Assembly (NCBI GenBank): GCA_963663735.2
Contig: CAXXHN010000002.1
Location: 1,364,001 to 1,428,000, forward strand
Direction of reading: 5' to 3'
DNA: 64,000 nucleotides
Origin: G963663735 sp963663735
GTDB taxonomy: Bacteria > Acidobacteriota > UBA6911 > RPQK01 > JAPXNP01
Below, piece by piece: positions 45,867-55,925 of the stretch; positions within the stretch are counted from its first letter, which is position 1, and every line of letters begins with the position of its first letter. The notes beneath the pieces were generated by a model. That model made no database searches and had not been told where the DNA came from. It worked only from the letters and a program-made list of their open reading frames with translations. Position numbers and translations under genes: made by a program.

Positions 45867-47624
45867 ATGAGCATGGAGAAACCCGGAAAAAATGAAGTAC
45901 TGATTCAGGATCCGCAGCAGAACAACTGGATACGATTCAGGAATCCGATCCGGGTGTTGACAGCTTACCAGATTGATAAAGTGCTTCCCCTTCTGCGTTC
46001 GGTGGAAACCGCTGTTGAATCTGAAGGCCTGACTGCCGCCGGCTTCGTCGGATACGAAGCCGCCACCGCATTTGACGCCTCTCATGTTACCAGGCAGGCC
46101 GATAAAAACTTTCCTTTGGGTTGGTTCGGCATTTATGAAAAGGGTGAGAAATTTGTTTTACCGCCATGCAAAACTGCTGTCCCCGCTGGAATATGGTCCC
46201 CATCCATTTCCAGTGAAAACTACTCTTCGGCGATAGGGAAGGTGCTTGGATACATCGCCGCGGGTGATACTTACCAGGTGAATTTCTCGTTCCGGTTGAG
46301 AACCCAAAAGCAACTCCTGCCCTGGCATCTTTTTCTGCAGATGGTATCCGGAAAGGCACCTGGATACGGAGCATATATTGAAACTGACCAGTGGGCGATC
46401 TGTTCGGCTTCCCCTGAACTCTTCTTTCAACTGGAGGGACAGAACCTGGTTTCACGCCCGATGAAAGGAACCATGCGACGTGGACGATGGGTCCAGGAAA
46501 ACCAGGAAAGAATTGAGGCTCTCAAGGCATCTTCCAAGGACCGTGCCGAAAACCTGATGATCGTTGACATGGTTCGCAATGATCTGGGACGGATAGCAGA
46601 AACCGGTTCAGTAAAGGTCGACCGGCTGTTCGAAGTCGAACAATACCCTACCCTTCTGCAGCTGACCAGCACCGTCCGCTGCAGGACTGAAGCAGGCCTG
46701 GAGAAAATTTTCAGTGCCCTTTTTCCCCCGGCTTCAATTACCGGAGCACCCAAAATACGCACAATGCAGATCATTTCAGAACTGGAGGACAGTCCCCGCC
46801 GGATATACACCGGGACCACAGGATTTCTGGCCCCAGGGCGTTACGCCCGCTTCAACGTGGCAATTCGTACAGCTCTGGTAGACAAAATAAAGGGAGTTGC
46901 AGAATATGGTGTTGGCGGGGGCATTGTCTGGGATTCTACAGAGAAATCCGAACTGGATGAATGTTACGTAAAGGCAGCAGTGCTGACCAGATCGTTTCCA
47001 GATGAATTTGACCTGCTCGAATCACTACTCTGGACTCCGGATTCCGGGTGCCCGCTGCTTGAAAAACACCTGGACCGGCTGGAAGCTTCCGCCTTTTATT
47101 TCAATCGCGAATTTGACAGGGAAACGGCCCGAATAAAAGTTGAGGAATTGACAGGAAGACTGGAGGATCAGCCTCACAAGCTCAGGATGCTGCTCGGCCC
47201 TCAAGCTGATGTCCGGCTTGAGGCTTCCCCCCTGTATGCGCTGCCTCACCCCTATCGTGTCTGCTTTGCAACTGGACCGGTAGACTCCTCAAACCTGTTT
47301 CTTTTCCATAAGACAACCCTCAGGGAAATCTTTGCGTTGCAACGACAAGCTTGCCGGGAATTCGACGATGTGCTGCTCTGGAACGAAAAAGGTGAAATGA
47401 CCGAGTCAACCATAGCCAACATCATTGTAGAGCTGGATGGACAGCTTTATACCCCTCCGATAGATTCCGGTCTCCTTCCCGGGATCTTCCGGGGCACACT
47501 GCTTGAAAACGGCACTGTCAAAACCCGTATCATCCGCAGGGAAGAACTCTCTCGTTGCACCCATGTGTATCTGGCAAACGCGGTGCGGGGTCTGTGGGAG
47601 GCAGAGCTCATGGACCCATCGTGA
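45867..47624 (+). CDS. pabBC: PabB-PabC fusion: aminodeoxychorismate synthase component I + lyase
   Basis: About 585 residues. The first 380 are an anthranilate/aminodeoxychorismate synthase component I: AAGDTYQVNFSFRL, SASPELFFQ, SRPMKGTMRRG, NLMIVDMVRNDLGRI, and FPPASITGAPKIRTMQII. The rest is a PLP class IV fold (aminodeoxychorismate lyase): ESLLWTPDSGCPLLEKHLDR, FHKTTLREIF with the likely PLP lysine, and LLWNEKGEMTESTIANI. Together they make 4-aminobenzoate for folate. The glutaminase PabA is not in the window. The frame opens at a GTG (45810); I prefer the ATG at 45867 or 45873 because the protein family starts near there, but no clear ribosome site decides. Confidence 0.92.
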   Translation: MSMEKPGKNEVLIQDPQQNNWIRFRNPIRVLTAYQIDKVLPLLRSVETAVESEGLTAAGFVGYEAATAFDASHVTRQADKNFPLGWFGIYEKGEKFVLPPCKTAVPAGIWSPSISSENYSSAIGKVLGYIAAGDTYQVNFSFRLRTQKQLLPWHLFLQMVSGKAPGYGAYIETDQWAICSASPELFFQLEGQNLVSRPMKGTMRRGRWVQENQERIEALKASSKDRAENLMIVDMVRNDLGRIAETGSVKVDRLFEVEQYPTLLQLTSTVRCRTEAGLEKIFSALFPPASITGAPKIRTMQIISELEDSPRRIYTGTTGFLAPGRYARFNVAIRTALVDKIKGVAEYGVGGGIVWDSTEKSELDECYVKAAVLTRSFPDEFDLLESLLWTPDSGCPLLEKHLDRLEASAFYFNREFDRETARIKVEELTGRLEDQPHKLRMLLGPQADVRLEASPLYALPHPYRVCFATGPVDSSNLFLFHKTTLREIFALQRQACREFDDVLLWNEKGEMTESTIANIIVELDGQLYTPPIDSGLLPGIFRGTLLENGTVKTRIIRREELSRCTHVYLANAVRGLWEAELMDPS

Positions 47625-47993
47625 AAATAATTGATTAATTAATTAACTGCTAATCTGATAAAAGAGTTATTTGATAACTGGCGATTCACAAATAGCCCTT
47701 GAACCTGCCCCATGAAAATCCTGCCCAACAGGCTGAATGGCCATTGACTCTGGGCAATCAACCTTGGTGAAGTCGTAAAAAGCTGATCCCAATATTTTCG
47801 ATAAATCATGAGGTCAAGACTATTTTCAATAATATCTGTATGTTGCGGTCAAAATTCCGGATTCTGACTTTTGGCCATGCTTGCAATCCTGAATCCCGAC
47901 ACCCTCCATGGCGCTCAGCCTCTTGACATTCAACCCCGATTCCTTTTAACTGATCCTTCATCCGGATTCATTCAGAAAGGAATTACAATATTC
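47625..47993. other. Intergenic stretch before the GntP gene
   Basis: Contains an AT-rich palindrome ATTAATTAATTAA at 47634-47646 just after the PabB-PabC stop, and an AAAGGA site before the GntP ATG. The longer GntP frame reaches a TTG at 47871, but that part does not look like GntP. No promoter is clear. Confidence 0.35.
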
Positions 47994-49343
47994 ATGTGGC
48001 TTATCTTTATTTTGTTCGTATCTGTCCTCTCCATTATCCTGATGACCGCGAAACTCAAGCTGCACCCCTTCCTGGCGCTGCTGGCCGCTGCATTCGGTTA
48101 CGGTTTGTTATCCGGAACCCTCTCCCTCCAACAGCTGGTTGAATCGATAAACGGCGGATTCGGCAAGACCGTGGGCAGCATCGGAATCGTTATCCTCGCC
48201 GGTGCCGTGATTGGCACATTCCTGGAGAAATCAGGAGGAGCTTACAGGCTGGCCGAAAAAGTACTCAAAATAACCGGTGATAAACATGTTCCCCTGGCCA
48301 TGGGAATCATCGGGGCTATCGTCAGCATTCCGGTTTTCTGCGACTCCGGGTTTGTTATCCTTTCACCCCTGAATAAAACCCTTTCAAAAAAAGCCAAGGT
48401 TAAGCTGGCCGCCAGCGCCATGGCTCTGAGCCTGGGTCTGTTAGCCACTCACTCCATGGTCCCTCCCACTCCCGGACCCCTGGCTGCTGCTGAAGCCCTG
48501 GGAGCCGATATCGGAATGGTTATCCTCTGGGGAGTATTGGTCGCCGCCGTATCACTTTCGGGCGGATGGCTTTTCGCCGTCCTCTTCGCCTCCCGAACGG
48601 AAATAGGCACTAATACCGAATCCACCGCCGAATCTTCAACCGAAGAACCGGTTATGGTCGACAAGGACACTCCCTCAGCCTTAAAATCTGTAATTCCTAT
48701 CATTCTGCCCCTGGTCTTGATTGTCTTCAGGTCTGTTAATGAGCTGATGAGTCCTTTTGGAGACGGAAATATTTCTTCCTTGATCAATTTCTTCGGTCAG
48801 CCGATTGTAGCCCTGTTAATTGGAGCCTGTGCCGCGTTTATGCTGCCGAAGAAGCTGACTTCCGAGATGCTATCATCAAAGGGGTGGGTAGGGCAGGCCA
48901 TCATGTCGGTCACCACGATCATCATCATCACCGGGGCCGGAGGTGCCTTTGGCAGGGTCCTGCAGGATTCCAATATCGCTTCAGTTGTTGAGAACAACCT
49001 TTTAGGAATAAACCTGGGCATCTGGCTCCCCATCCTGATGGCCGCGGCCTTAAAAACTGCGCAGGGTTCAGGAACCGTTGCCATCATCACCACCGCGGGA
49101 ATCATGGCTCCGCTGATGGAATCTTTCGGACTTGATGATCCAATGGCAAAGGCCCTGGTCGTAGTCGGGATCGGTGCCGGAAGCATGATTGTGAGCCACG
49201 CCAATGACAGTTACTTCTGGGTGGTCACCCAGCTCTCAGGCATGACCGTCAAACAAGGCTACCGGCTGCAGACCCTTGGCTCCCTGGTCCAGGGCATGAC
49301 TGCGGCAGTTGCGGTATGGATCATCAGCCTCATGGTACTGTAG
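47994..49343 (+). CDS. GntP-family gluconate:proton symporter-like permease
   Basis: 449 residues from the ATG at 47994, the length usual for GntP; about twelve to fourteen helices. Typical motifs are GKTVGSIGIVILAGAVIGTF and VSIPVFCDSGFVILSPLNKT; others are MVPPTPGPLAAAEALGADIG and VSHANDSYFWVVTQLSGM. It imports gluconate or a related sugar acid with a proton. It is followed at 54 bases by a LarA-type enzyme gene on the same strand, so a shared transcript and shared substrate are likely. Confidence 0.92.
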   Translation: MWLIFILFVSVLSIILMTAKLKLHPFLALLAAAFGYGLLSGTLSLQQLVESINGGFGKTVGSIGIVILAGAVIGTFLEKSGGAYRLAEKVLKITGDKHVPLAMGIIGAIVSIPVFCDSGFVILSPLNKTLSKKAKVKLAASAMALSLGLLATHSMVPPTPGPLAAAEALGADIGMVILWGVLVAAVSLSGGWLFAVLFASRTEIGTNTESTAESSTEEPVMVDKDTPSALKSVIPIILPLVLIVFRSVNELMSPFGDGNISSLINFFGQPIVALLIGACAAFMLPKKLTSEMLSSKGWVGQAIMSVTTIIIITGAGGAFGRVLQDSNIASVVENNLLGINLGIWLPILMAAALKTAQGSGTVAIITTAGIMAPLMESFGLDDPMAKALVVVGIGAGSMIVSHANDSYFWVVTQLSGMTVKQGYRLQTLGSLVQGMTAAVAVWIISLMVL

Positions 49344-49397
49344 GCTCAAATACAGTAATCGCGCGGGACCTATTATCAGGGAACGGAAAATGATCGA

Positions 49398-50702
49398 ATG
49401 AAAATTCAACCTGGTGAAAACCATACCCGGCAGGAAAATTCATTCACCCTGCCTTACGGAAGCAGTGAGATTTCCGTTTCTCTTCCCCGGGGCCGCCTGG
49501 CAGGTGTTTTTTCCCCCCATGCGACTGAACCCTGTGAGAATCCGCAAGGAGAAGTAAGGCGAGCTTTACAGAATCCAATCGGAATGCTTCCCCTGGAAGA
49601 AGCTATACAGGGGTGCAGAAGAATCCTGATTATCAGCGATGACATTACCAGGATGACCCCTTTAAAAATCATTATCCCCGAGATCCTGGAATATTTAAAC
49701 AGGGCAGGAATTCCTGACGATCAGGTCTCAATACTGATCGGTCTGGGTACGCATCGTTCCATGTCGGGTGATGAAATTTTCCATCAATTTGGCCAGGAAA
49801 TCATCGAACGCGTATCCATATACAATCATCCCTGGCAGGACCGGGAACAGTTGGCCGATCTGGGCAAAACCGTTAACGGAACACCAATAAGCGTCTGCCG
49901 GATGGCGTTGGAGGCGGATTTCATAGTTGGGATTGGAAGCATTGTACCCCACCATATTCCGGGATTTTCAGGAGGAGCGAAAATCGTACAGCCGGGCATT
50001 ACCGGACCGGAGACAACCGGGGCCACCCACTTGCTCAGTGTAAGTGCCGCACGGTCCTGGCTGGGTGTATTAGAAAATCCGGTTCGAGCCGAAATGGAAG
50101 AGGTCGCGGACCGGGTCGGCTTGTCTGCGGTTTTCAACTGCGTGTTGGACTCGAAAGGCAGGCTGATTAAATCCTTCTACGGAGAACCCAGGGCGGCTTT
50201 CCGGGCTGGCGCCACAGTTTCCCGCCTGGTTTATGGGGTAAAGGTTCCCCAACCATCAGAGATTGTAGTCGCCGGTTCCTACCCCTGCGATATTGAGTTC
50301 TGGCAGGCTCACAAAACTCTCTACCCGGCTGAAATGGTCGTAAGAAAAGGTGGGCGCATTATAGTTGTGACCCCATGCACTGAAGGAGTGGCTGTCACCC
50401 ACCAGGAAATCCTGGACTATGCCGCCCTTCCCCCCGATAAGATATTGTCAATGATAGAAAGCGGCGCGATTAAGGATACAGTTTCCGGCGCCCTGGCCCT
50501 GGCCTGGGCCAAAGTCCGCGAACACGCCCGCATCTCCCTGGTTAGTGACGGAATCACGTCCCATGAAGCCCGCGCATTGGGCTTCACTCCTTTTCCCAGT
50601 GTCGAAGACGCAATTGGAGAAGCATTGGGAGATTTGGGTTATAACGCCACAGTATCGGTACTGACCCAGGCGCCTGATATGCTGCCGGAGATGGAGTTTT
50701 AG
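49398..50702 (+). CDS. LarA-superfamily nickel-pincer 2-hydroxyacid racemase/epimerase
   Basis: 434 residues. LarA enzymes use a nickel pincer cofactor covalently held by a lysine. The key residues are kept: His119 (in GLGTHRSM), His185 (in VPHHIPGF), Lys195 (in GGAKIVQPG) and His211 (in TTGATH). Their spacing is the same as in Lactobacillus plantarum LarA (His108, His174, Lys184, His200, from memory). The superfamily includes lactate and malate racemases and a D-gluconate 2-epimerase. The GntP-type transporter upstream makes a sugar-acid epimerase most likely. The cofactor genes larB, larC and larE are not in this window and should be elsewhere in the genome. Confidence 0.9.
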   Translation: MKIQPGENHTRQENSFTLPYGSSEISVSLPRGRLAGVFSPHATEPCENPQGEVRRALQNPIGMLPLEEAIQGCRRILIISDDITRMTPLKIIIPEILEYLNRAGIPDDQVSILIGLGTHRSMSGDEIFHQFGQEIIERVSIYNHPWQDREQLADLGKTVNGTPISVCRMALEADFIVGIGSIVPHHIPGFSGGAKIVQPGITGPETTGATHLLSVSAARSWLGVLENPVRAEMEEVADRVGLSAVFNCVLDSKGRLIKSFYGEPRAAFRAGATVSRLVYGVKVPQPSEIVVAGSYPCDIEFWQAHKTLYPAEMVVRKGGRIIVVTPCTEGVAVTHQEILDYAALPPDKILSMIESGAIKDTVSGALALAWAKVREHARISLVSDGITSHEARALGFTPFPSVEDAIGEALGDLGYNATVSVLTQAPDMLPEMEF

Positions 50703-50947
50703 GGAGGAAGGCCACCCTTGATCAGGCGAAGGCTCTGTTCAAATGACAATCAACCAATTTCACATCAACAATCCATCCTGCCAGTTCAATGGGAAAAAGG
50801 CCTCAACAATTGCCGGTCAGGAGACCGGCGTTCCACACATGGTTTTTCATCTGGAGGAAGGCATCAACATCAGGCTGGTCTCCCGGATCTGCGCAAGGTA
50901 AAAACCTTGCAGAAATGCGCCCCCGTCCACTTCTGCCATCTTAGATC

Positions 50948-53527
50948 TTAGCTCGCACTTCGGCTTGCCCGGCCCAGCACCTCATTCACCCTGGCTGCCA
51001 GTTCCTGCTGGGAAAAAGGTTTTTGAATGAAGTTGACGCCTTTTTCCACCACCACCCCGTGACCAATCACAGTGGCGGGGTAACCGGACATGAACAGGGT
51101 TTCAAAACCGGAACAGAGGCTGTAAAGCTGATCGGCCAAATCACTTCCATTCATTTCAGGCATGACTACATCGGTCAACAGCAGGTCAAATCCGCCGTTC
51201 CTTTCTCTGGCTATCCGCATGGCTTCACCAGGAGTGCTCGCTTCCAGCACATGATAGCCAATATTTTCTAGAATCCTCCTGCTCATTTCCCTGATTGCCT
51301 GTTCGTCCTCAACCAATAGCACTGTTTCACCGTGGGCTGAAAAAACTTCCGCCGTGCTTTCAACTCTTTTTTTATCCATTTTGCCTGTATTCCGCGGTAA
51401 GTAGATTTTGACGGCTGTTCCTTTATCCCGGTCGCTTTCCACTTTAATGTAACCATCATTCTGCTTGACTATCCCATAGACAGTAGCAAGCCCCAGCCCT
51501 GTTCCCTTGCCTATTCCTTTAGTTGTGTAAAACGGTTCAAAAACGTGGCTGAGGGTTTCCTGATCCATGCCGCAACCGTCATCGGTTACAGACAGCAAGA
51601 CAAACTCACCGGGAACGGAACCGGCATTCTGGAGGCAAAATGTTTCATCAATTATCGCATTGTCCGTCTTAATGGTGATAGTGCCTACATCAGCAATGGA
51701 ATCTCTGGAGTTGAGGCACAGGTTAACCATGATCTGATCGACCTGCGCCGGATCAATCTTCACATACCACAATCCGGCTCTGGGTTCCCAATCCAACTCG
51801 ATATTCTCGCCGATGAGCCGCCGAATCATTTTCAGCATTCCCTCAACGGTCTCGTTTAAATCAGCTACCTTGGGCACTACGTTTTGCTTACGGGCAAAGG
51901 CCAGTAATTGTCGGGTGATGTCGGTCGAACGCCTGGCAGCTTCAAAAACCCGTTTGAGATCCTCATGCAGTGGTTCAGATGGATCTGTTTTTTGCAGTGC
52001 CAGTTCCGTATACCCGAGAATTACGCTGAGCATGTTGTTGTAGTCATGGGCCACTCCCCCGGCCAACCTGCCAATGGCTTCCATTTTATGAGCCTGCCGA
52101 AGTTGAGATTCGAGCTTGCTCTGAGCAGTAATGTCATGGATGATGGCATGGATCAGGGGTTTTCCCTCAATATCAATTTCACTGCAGAAAACAGCCACAT
52201 TCCTGAACGAACCGTCGGCCAGCTGATGACACAATTCAGAGTGAAATACCTTCCCGGGTCTGGTTTTTTCCCGTTCAGCTTTAACCTCTTCGGTAGAAAG
52301 AGTGTCTATCTCCTGGATTTTGATTCGGCGCAATTGCTCCCCAGACCAGCCATAGAATTCTTCAGCTGCTTTGTTGGCTTCGATGATACTGCCATCTACT
52401 GGATCAATCAGAAGTTTGACAGCAGAGTGCTCCTGGAATAAATCGCGGAATTTTTTCTCGCTGTTCCCCAACAGCCGGTTAGCCTGGGCCAGATTCCTGG
52501 TCCCGGCCCTTACCTGCCAGCGAAGCAGCACAACAAACAAAACAGCCAAAATGAGGAGCCCGCTGATTCCGGCAAGAATCCAGACATAATACCAGGGCAC
52601 AATCGTCATGGGAGCCTCTTCCATCCAAGAAACTACTGACCGGTAATAGGCGGAACCTGGTTCAGATTTCATCCGTCGCACATTCTTGTCAACAGCCTGT
52701 AGCAAATCAGGATTGGAACCCGATGCTGTCGCAAAAAAGAGTGAGACCGGATTAAAAACAATGGGTGTTTTGATAAGTCCATATTGCTTATGAAAAGAGT
52801 CACCAAATAAATGGTTTGTAACCGCAGCTTCAGCATCCCCTTTGGCAACGAGTTTAAAAGCTTCTTCAAATGAGTCAGCTTCAACAAAAGTTACCTTGAA
52901 ACCAAATCCATTTACCAGCTGTGCCAGGTAGATATGATGAATTGAATCTTTGAGTATCGCGACCCGCCGTCCGTCCAGGTCGGATATTTTCATCAATCCG
53001 TTCCTGCTGTTGGAATATACAACTGACCAGCTGGTAATCACCGCCTCCTTGTGAAAATCGAATAGTTCTTCTCGTTCCGGTGAATAAGCTACATCCGGAA
53101 TCAAGTCGATACGTCCTTTTTTCAGGGCGTCGAGGCCTTTATCCCATTGGCAGGGAATATACGTCACCTGCCAGTTTTCTTCCTGTGCAATCTCTTTCAG
53201 TATTGCGGCGAAAATACCGGACACAACACCAGATTCATCTGTATAAATCTTAGGCCTATTCTCAAATATACCAACGCGTACCTGTCTACAGCCGGAATCC
53301 CCGGGCAATTCCATGCTGGTTTGCCCCCCGGTTTCTCCTTCTTTTTCTTTATCCAGATGCATTTCCCGGTGAATGGTTTCCTGATTTGGCTGAATTCCTG
53401 CAACAGCGTACATACTGAAGAAACAAGACATGACCAGAACGGCCAGCGCAACTTGAACTCCAACTGAAAAAGAAAAATGTCCCTTTGTAGCGACTGCAGA
53501 AAGATTGACGGTTTTCTCGAATTTCAT
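50948..53527 (-). CDS. Hybrid histidine kinase with periplasmic solute-binding-protein-like sensor
   Basis: 859 residues from the ATG at 53527; the frame opens at 53602. Order: N-terminal helix (QVALAVLVMSCFFSMYAV), a periplasmic SBP_bac_3-like sensor (RVGIFENRPKIYTDESGVVS, IDLIPDVAYSPEREELFDFH), second helix (WYYVWILAGISGLLILAVLF), one PAS (LLIDPVDGSIIEANKAAEEF), HisKA (GRLAGGVAHDYNNMLSVILG), HATPase (GTGLGLATVYGIVKQ), and a receiver (LLTDVVMPEMNGSD, FIQKPF). It probably senses an amino acid or small solute outside the cytoplasmic membrane. No cognate response regulator is adjacent, so the output is unknown. Confidence 0.92.
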   Translation of the reverse strand: MKFEKTVNLSAVATKGHFSFSVGVQVALAVLVMSCFFSMYAVAGIQPNQETIHREMHLDKEKEGETGGQTSMELPGDSGCRQVRVGIFENRPKIYTDESGVVSGIFAAILKEIAQEENWQVTYIPCQWDKGLDALKKGRIDLIPDVAYSPEREELFDFHKEAVITSWSVVYSNSRNGLMKISDLDGRRVAILKDSIHHIYLAQLVNGFGFKVTFVEADSFEEAFKLVAKGDAEAAVTNHLFGDSFHKQYGLIKTPIVFNPVSLFFATASGSNPDLLQAVDKNVRRMKSEPGSAYYRSVVSWMEEAPMTIVPWYYVWILAGISGLLILAVLFVVLLRWQVRAGTRNLAQANRLLGNSEKKFRDLFQEHSAVKLLIDPVDGSIIEANKAAEEFYGWSGEQLRRIKIQEIDTLSTEEVKAEREKTRPGKVFHSELCHQLADGSFRNVAVFCSEIDIEGKPLIHAIIHDITAQSKLESQLRQAHKMEAIGRLAGGVAHDYNNMLSVILGYTELALQKTDPSEPLHEDLKRVFEAARRSTDITRQLLAFARKQNVVPKVADLNETVEGMLKMIRRLIGENIELDWEPRAGLWYVKIDPAQVDQIMVNLCLNSRDSIADVGTITIKTDNAIIDETFCLQNAGSVPGEFVLLSVTDDGCGMDQETLSHVFEPFYTTKGIGKGTGLGLATVYGIVKQNDGYIKVESDRDKGTAVKIYLPRNTGKMDKKRVESTAEVFSAHGETVLLVEDEQAIREMSRRILENIGYHVLEASTPGEAMRIARERNGGFDLLLTDVVMPEMNGSDLADQLYSLCSGFETLFMSGYPATVIGHGVVVEKGVNFIQKPFSQQELAARVNEVLGRASRSAS

Positions 53528-53921
53528 TCGTTTCAATACCTTAGGGTTAACGATCAAGGTTACTATTTCAGGGAGGGCCGTCCGCTTCTTCCCGTATATC
53601 AATGTAGTTTTTTTTTTGAATACTATTTATTCCCAGGGGGCCTCGCTCAACCTCCAAAACCTCTTGAGTAAGGCATAATTCGCAAAATCTTGAAAGTAAA
53701 TCGCCATTTATCGCCAACCTGTTTAAAAAGAGTACAGGGGAGGCTTTGTATGCGCAAGAATTTTCTTTTTCAGCAGGATTTAATTTCAGGAATCTCTGGC
53801 TGTATCCCGAAAAAGTAAAATGTCACCATTACCGGCCTGGAGCGCCGTAGGCGTGACCAAAAAATGTTGGGGAAGAGTGAGGTTGCAAATGAAAGATCCA
53901 GGTCGTGATTTGACTAATCAA
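53528..53921. other. Intergenic stretch between the hybrid kinase and the DUF2007 gene
   Basis: Upstream of the kinase start and past the DUF2007 stop. It has T-rich and A-rich runs but no promoter, hairpin or gene I can support. The small plus-strand frame from 53820 lacks a domain. Confidence 0.3.
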
Positions 53922-54155
53922 TTATTCGGATATCACTTCCTGGTCCAGCATGTCCAGTATTTCGTTTGCTTTTGCCGCATCTTCCTGCCTGATAACCAAC
54001 TGGACACCGTTCATTCGAACTGATAAATCGGGCCGCTGCCCCCCGCAATCATCCGCCACAATAACTGATTCAATACCCTCAGCGGAAAGAAGACCCTGTA
54101 CAAGTTCCGCTTCATATCTTTGATCAAAGGTACGAACACTAATCAAATCATTCAT
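53922..54155 (-). CDS. DUF2007 putative signal-transducing protein
   Basis: 77 residues from the ATG at 54155 (MNDLISVRTF), preferred over the longer frame to 54182. The small alpha/beta fold of DUF2007 shows ISVRTFDQRYEAELVQGLLS and the end VQLVIRQEDAAKANEIL. The family is annotated as putative signal transducer, with no proven ligand. It stands between the hybrid kinase and an alcohol dehydrogenase, same strand. Confidence 0.82.
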   Translation of the reverse strand: MNDLISVRTFDQRYEAELVQGLLSAEGIESVIVADDCGGQRPDLSVRMNGVQLVIRQEDAAKANEILDMLDQEVISE

Positions 54156-54249
54156 ATTTTGCCTTTTATGCCTTATCTGCAACAGGATGTCTCAGCGGCG
54201 CTGGTTGTCCAGCCCGCTGCATGTATTGTGATTTATGATAAAACAGAAA

Positions 54250-55251
54250 TCATCGACAAAGCACTATCCGATAATGAGTTTTTCCGCTCCTTAGCCTTGC
54301 TATAGCTTCATTTATTTCAGCAAAGCTGAATTTCTCGATTACCGGCTTGATTTTATGGAGACTGGCAAATTCGAGCATCCTGGATATGGTCGAAGGACTG
54401 CCGGCCGGAGATCCGGATATAGAACGCTGCCCCAATATCAGAGAGAACACACTGATATCAAGCGGCTCCAGGGTGGCGCCGACAAAGTGCAAACGTCCAC
54501 GGGGTTTCAGTGTATTGAGATAAAGGTTCCAGTCCAGTTTGACGTTAACCGTTGAAATGACCAAATCAAACCGACTCGCTGCTCCTTCGATTTCATCCTT
54601 ATCGCGGGAATTCAGTGTTTGGTGGGCACCCAGGCGAAGAGCTTCCTTCTTTTTCTCTTCGCTGCTTGTAAATGCCGTCACTTCACAACCCCAGGCATTA
54701 AGAAACTGCAGTGCCAGATGCCCAAGCCCTCCGATGCCAATAACTGCCACCTTGTCTGTAGGTTTAATGTCAAACTGAACCAGAGGATTAAAAACCGTAA
54801 TACCACCACAAAACATCGGCCCAGCTGATTCCAGCTCAATCCCATTCGGAATTGGAACCACGCTGTTAGCATCCGCGCGAACCTTGTCGGCAAAACCGCC
54901 ATGGTGCCCTATGATGGTTGGCTGTGAGGAGGCGCAAAGGTTATTATCACCGCTTTTGCACGAAGCGCATTCGTTGCAGTAACCTGAGTGCCAACCCAGT
55001 CCAACTACCAGGTTAACCGGCAAATGTTTAACCTGGCTGCCGACTTTGGCTATCTTTCCCACCACTTCGTGTCCAGGAACGATCGGGTATCTGGTCATTC
55101 CCCAGGCATCGTCGATAAGGCTCAAATCACTATGGCAAATACCAGAGTAAAGAACATCAATTTCAACCTCATGGGATTTAAGTTCTCCCGGATCGTATTC
55201 GAATGGTTCCAGTTTTCCCCCGGGCTCAAATGCCGCATATGCCTTTATCAT
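54250..55251 (-). CDS. Zinc-dependent NAD(P) alcohol dehydrogenase, cinnamyl/YahK-like
   Basis: 333 residues, medium-chain dehydrogenase/reductase fold. Catalytic zinc ligands are in GICHSDL and PGHEVVG. The structural zinc motif is GYCNECASCKSGDNNLC (four Cys). The nucleotide loop is AVIGIGGLGHLALQFL. This YahK/cinnamyl-type group reduces a range of aldehydes with NADPH; substrate here is unknown. Cytoplasmic. Confidence 0.93.
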   Translation of the reverse strand: MIKAYAAFEPGGKLEPFEYDPGELKSHEVEIDVLYSGICHSDLSLIDDAWGMTRYPIVPGHEVVGKIAKVGSQVKHLPVNLVVGLGWHSGYCNECASCKSGDNNLCASSQPTIIGHHGGFADKVRADANSVVPIPNGIELESAGPMFCGGITVFNPLVQFDIKPTDKVAVIGIGGLGHLALQFLNAWGCEVTAFTSSEEKKKEALRLGAHQTLNSRDKDEIEGAASRFDLVISTVNVKLDWNLYLNTLKPRGRLHFVGATLEPLDISVFSLILGQRSISGSPAGSPSTISRMLEFASLHKIKPVIEKFSFAEINEAIARLRSGKTHYRIVLCR

Positions 55252-55490
55252 GATAATCTCCTTTTTTTGTCGTTATTTTTTAAAACTCCTGGAATATTAA
55301 ATGCGAAGATTACTGCCGGAGATTCGTTATATTCAGGCAAAAAATCCGTGTGGAAGCAGGCATCTGCAGAGAATCCAGTCAGGTTCCTCGAATCGCAACG
55401 CCAATAAAAATCCATACGCGGCTGGTGACTGTTTCCATACCGGTTCCTTTCCGGCTCAAAGCTTGCACTTACGTTTTCCCGGTTTTCGGA

Positions 55491-55898
55491 TTATTCCATC
55501 AGGAAAAGCATTTCCATCGGACTCCACTTCAACCCAGGTACTTTTGAATCAAGGGAAAACTGGCAGGGATCGGTCTCTTTCCACCACCTCCGGGTTTCAG
55601 GGTCCTCAGCAATGGCGTTCATGTCCGCCTCGTAATCCTTGCCAACATATTCGAGGTAGCTGACCAGGTATTTCCTGCCTTCGATTTCAATGAGATGAAT
55701 TGAGTAGTTCCGAATATTGGACTTTCGGAGCCGGTCGATAACAGACGGCCACACATCGGCATGAAGATCCCGATAATATTGTTCCTTTTCGGGGCGCAGC
55801 CCAATTACAGAACCGAAGCGTCTTATTCCCCTGGAATCCTGTTCCGAAGGACCGGGGTTGGTTGGACCGTACTGTGGATTACATATTGATGCCGTCAT
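55491..55898 (-). CDS. rhaM: L-rhamnose mutarotase
   Basis: 135 residues; the RhaM/DUF718 core begins at about residue 26 (RRFGSVIGLRPEKEQYYRDL) with the catalytic-region HADVWPSV, YSIHLIEIEGRKYLVSYLEY and WKETDPCQ. It interconverts alpha and beta L-rhamnose. The first 25 residues (MTASICNPQYGPTNP) are an unusual extension, but GGAGGAAATAGGAAG lies just before this ATG. It follows the antiporter gene at 27 bases, so they are probably one operon. No other rhamnose gene is in the window. Confidence 0.9.
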   Translation of the reverse strand: MTASICNPQYGPTNPGPSEQDSRGIRRFGSVIGLRPEKEQYYRDLHADVWPSVIDRLRKSNIRNYSIHLIEIEGRKYLVSYLEYVGKDYEADMNAIAEDPETRRWWKETDPCQFSLDSKVPGLKWSPMEMLFLME

Positions 55899-55925
55899 AT
55901 CTTCCTATTTCCTCCATCCTATGAA

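Noticed and set aside
50743..50901. 52-residue plus-strand frame after the LarA-type gene
   Set aside because: No recognisable domain and no good ribosome-binding site; may be chance or a worn remnant.
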